DNA of 22,010 nucleotides, taken from the NCBI GenBank assembly GCA_045602885.1, contig JAZSCJ010000075.1:1-22010 (forward strand). The letters are read 5' to 3'. Shown piece after piece: positions 21,224-22,010 of this stretch. Under the pieces are notes generated by a model, which saw only the letters and a list, made by a program, of their open reading frames with translations, had not been told where the DNA came from and ran no database searches. Both the position numbers and the translations under genes were made by a program. Source of the stretch: JAJPXI01 sp045602885 (GTDB lineage Bacteria > Bacillota > Clostridia > Oscillospirales > Oscillospiraceae). How positions within the stretch are numbered: position 1 is the stretch's first letter; every line of letters begins with the position of its first letter.

Positions 21224-22010
21224 TTACTCCTCGATGTCGATAACGACGCCGGAACCGACGGTACGGCCACCCTCACGGATAGCGAAACGCAGGCCCTTCT
21301 CGATAGCGATGGGAGTGATCAGCTCGACCTTCATGTCGACGTTATCGCCGGGCATGCACATCTCGGTGCCCTCGGGCAGGGAGATGACGCCGGTCACGTC
21401 GGTGGTACGGAAGTAGAACTGAGGACGATAGTTGTTGAAGAAGGGAGTGTGACGGCCGCCTTCTTCCTTGGACAGGACGTAAACCTGGCCAACGAACTTG
21501 GTGTGGGGGTTGATGGAACCGGGCTTGCACAGAACCTGGCCGCGCTCGATGTCGGTCTTAGCGATACCACGCAGCAGAGCGCCGATGTTGTCGCCGGCCT
21601 CAGCGTAGTCCAGCAGCTTGCGGAACATCTCGATACCGGTAACGGTGGTCTCCTTGATCTCCTCGTCCAGGCCGACGATCTGGACCTTGTCGCCCATGTT
21701 CAGCTGGCCACGCTCGACACGGCCGGTAGCAACGGTACCACGGCCGGAGATGGTGAAGACGTCCTCAACGGGCATCAGGAAGGGCAGCTCGTTGGTGCGG
21801 GGAGGAGTGGGGATGTAGCTGTCAACAGCGTCCATCAGCTCCTTGATGCAAGCGAAGTCCTCGTGAGAGGGATCGTTGGAATCGTTGGTCAGGGCGTCCA
21901 GAGCGGAACCCTTGATGACGGGGATGTCGTCGCCGGGGAACGCGTAGCCGGACAGAGTCTCGCGGATCTCCATCCCGACCAGCTCCAGCAGCTCCGCGTC
22001 GTCAACCAGG
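21224..22010 (-). CDS. tuf: Elongation factor Tu, C-terminal 261 residues (5' end outside window)
   Basis: EF-Tu brings aminoacyl-tRNA to the ribosome as a GTP complex. The part present begins in the late G domain (LVDDAELLELVGMEIRE), continues with SGYAFPGDDIPVIKGSA, and then carries domain 2 (VFTISGRGTVATGRVERG) and domain 3 (RPQFYFRTTDVTG, FAIREGGRTVGSGVV) to the C-terminus. About 140 N-terminal residues, including the GTP-binding P-loop, lie beyond the right edge. Codon use is narrower than in the neighbours (mostly GGC, CTG, GTC), as expected for a very highly expressed gene. The frame has no break, and a strong terminator follows. Confidence 0.97.
   Translation of the reverse strand, partial: LVDDAELLELVGMEIRETLSGYAFPGDDIPVIKGSALDALTNDSNDPSHEDFACIKELMDAVDSYIPTPPRTNELPFLMPVEDVFTISGRGTVATGRVERGQLNMGDKVQIVGLDEEIKETTVTGIEMFRKLLDYAEAGDNIGALLRGIAKTDIERGQVLCKPGSINPHTKFVGQVYVLSKEEGGRHTPFFNNYRPQFYFRTTDVTGVISLPEGTEMCMPGDNVDMKVELITPIAIEKGLRFAIREGGRTVGSGVVIDIEE

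Overview
The window looks like a chromosomal segment of a moderately GC-rich member of the Clostridia. The best guess is an Oscillospiraceae/Ruminococcaceae gut-type bacterium. The grounds are the plsX-acpP-rnc and dprA-topA-trmFO gene orders, a PcsB-like hydrolase beside ftsEX, DUF4830 and DUF4177 proteins, strong AGGAGG-type ribosome sites and textbook sigma-A promoters. The taxon is an inference. Twenty-two of the 23 genes lie on the minus strand, so the window is described here in transcription order, from high to low coordinates. I see no rRNA, tRNA, CRISPR array, prophage or insertion sequence.

From the right edge come: the C-terminal two thirds of tuf with a strong terminator (21224-22010); an AT-rich islet with two tiny genes, a DUF4177 protein and a 49-aa membrane peptide, sharing leader and trailer sequences (20508-20881); an MscS-type channel (19469-20278); the only plus-strand gene, a membrane-anchored DUF4830 protein (18939-19418); an RsuA-family pseudouridine synthase (18117-18815); a 388-bp spacer with two 58-bp direct repeats; and a PucR/CdaR-type regulator with its own promoter (16637-17728).

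Next is the cell-division and cell-wall cluster ftsE-ftsX-M23 peptidase (13689-16512), where an ABC-type complex is expected to control a coiled-coil murein hydrolase. It is followed by an unrecognised 211-aa gene, the greA-lysS operon with a perfect-consensus promoter and a terminator-like leader hairpin, and a lipoyl-less E2/CAT-fold acyltransferase homologue.

The left part is an information-processing and lipid cluster. A TrmH-family rRNA methylase, dprA, topA and trmFO are closely packed, with topA and trmFO overlapping as TAATG. A 315-bp repeat-filled gap separates them from plsX. Then come acpP (own promoter and terminator), rnc, a trpB without trpA, and the first codons of a ChbG/YdjC-like deacetylase at the left edge.

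The gene content is mostly housekeeping. I did not find a convincing new multi-gene system. The unusual signals are in the spacers: a hairpin-rich repeat present twice (after trmFO and after tuf) whose stems differ in sequence but keep pairing; an exact 70-bp duplication of the trmFO 3' end flanking one of those copies; the 58-bp direct repeats; and the repeat-bounded small-gene pair.
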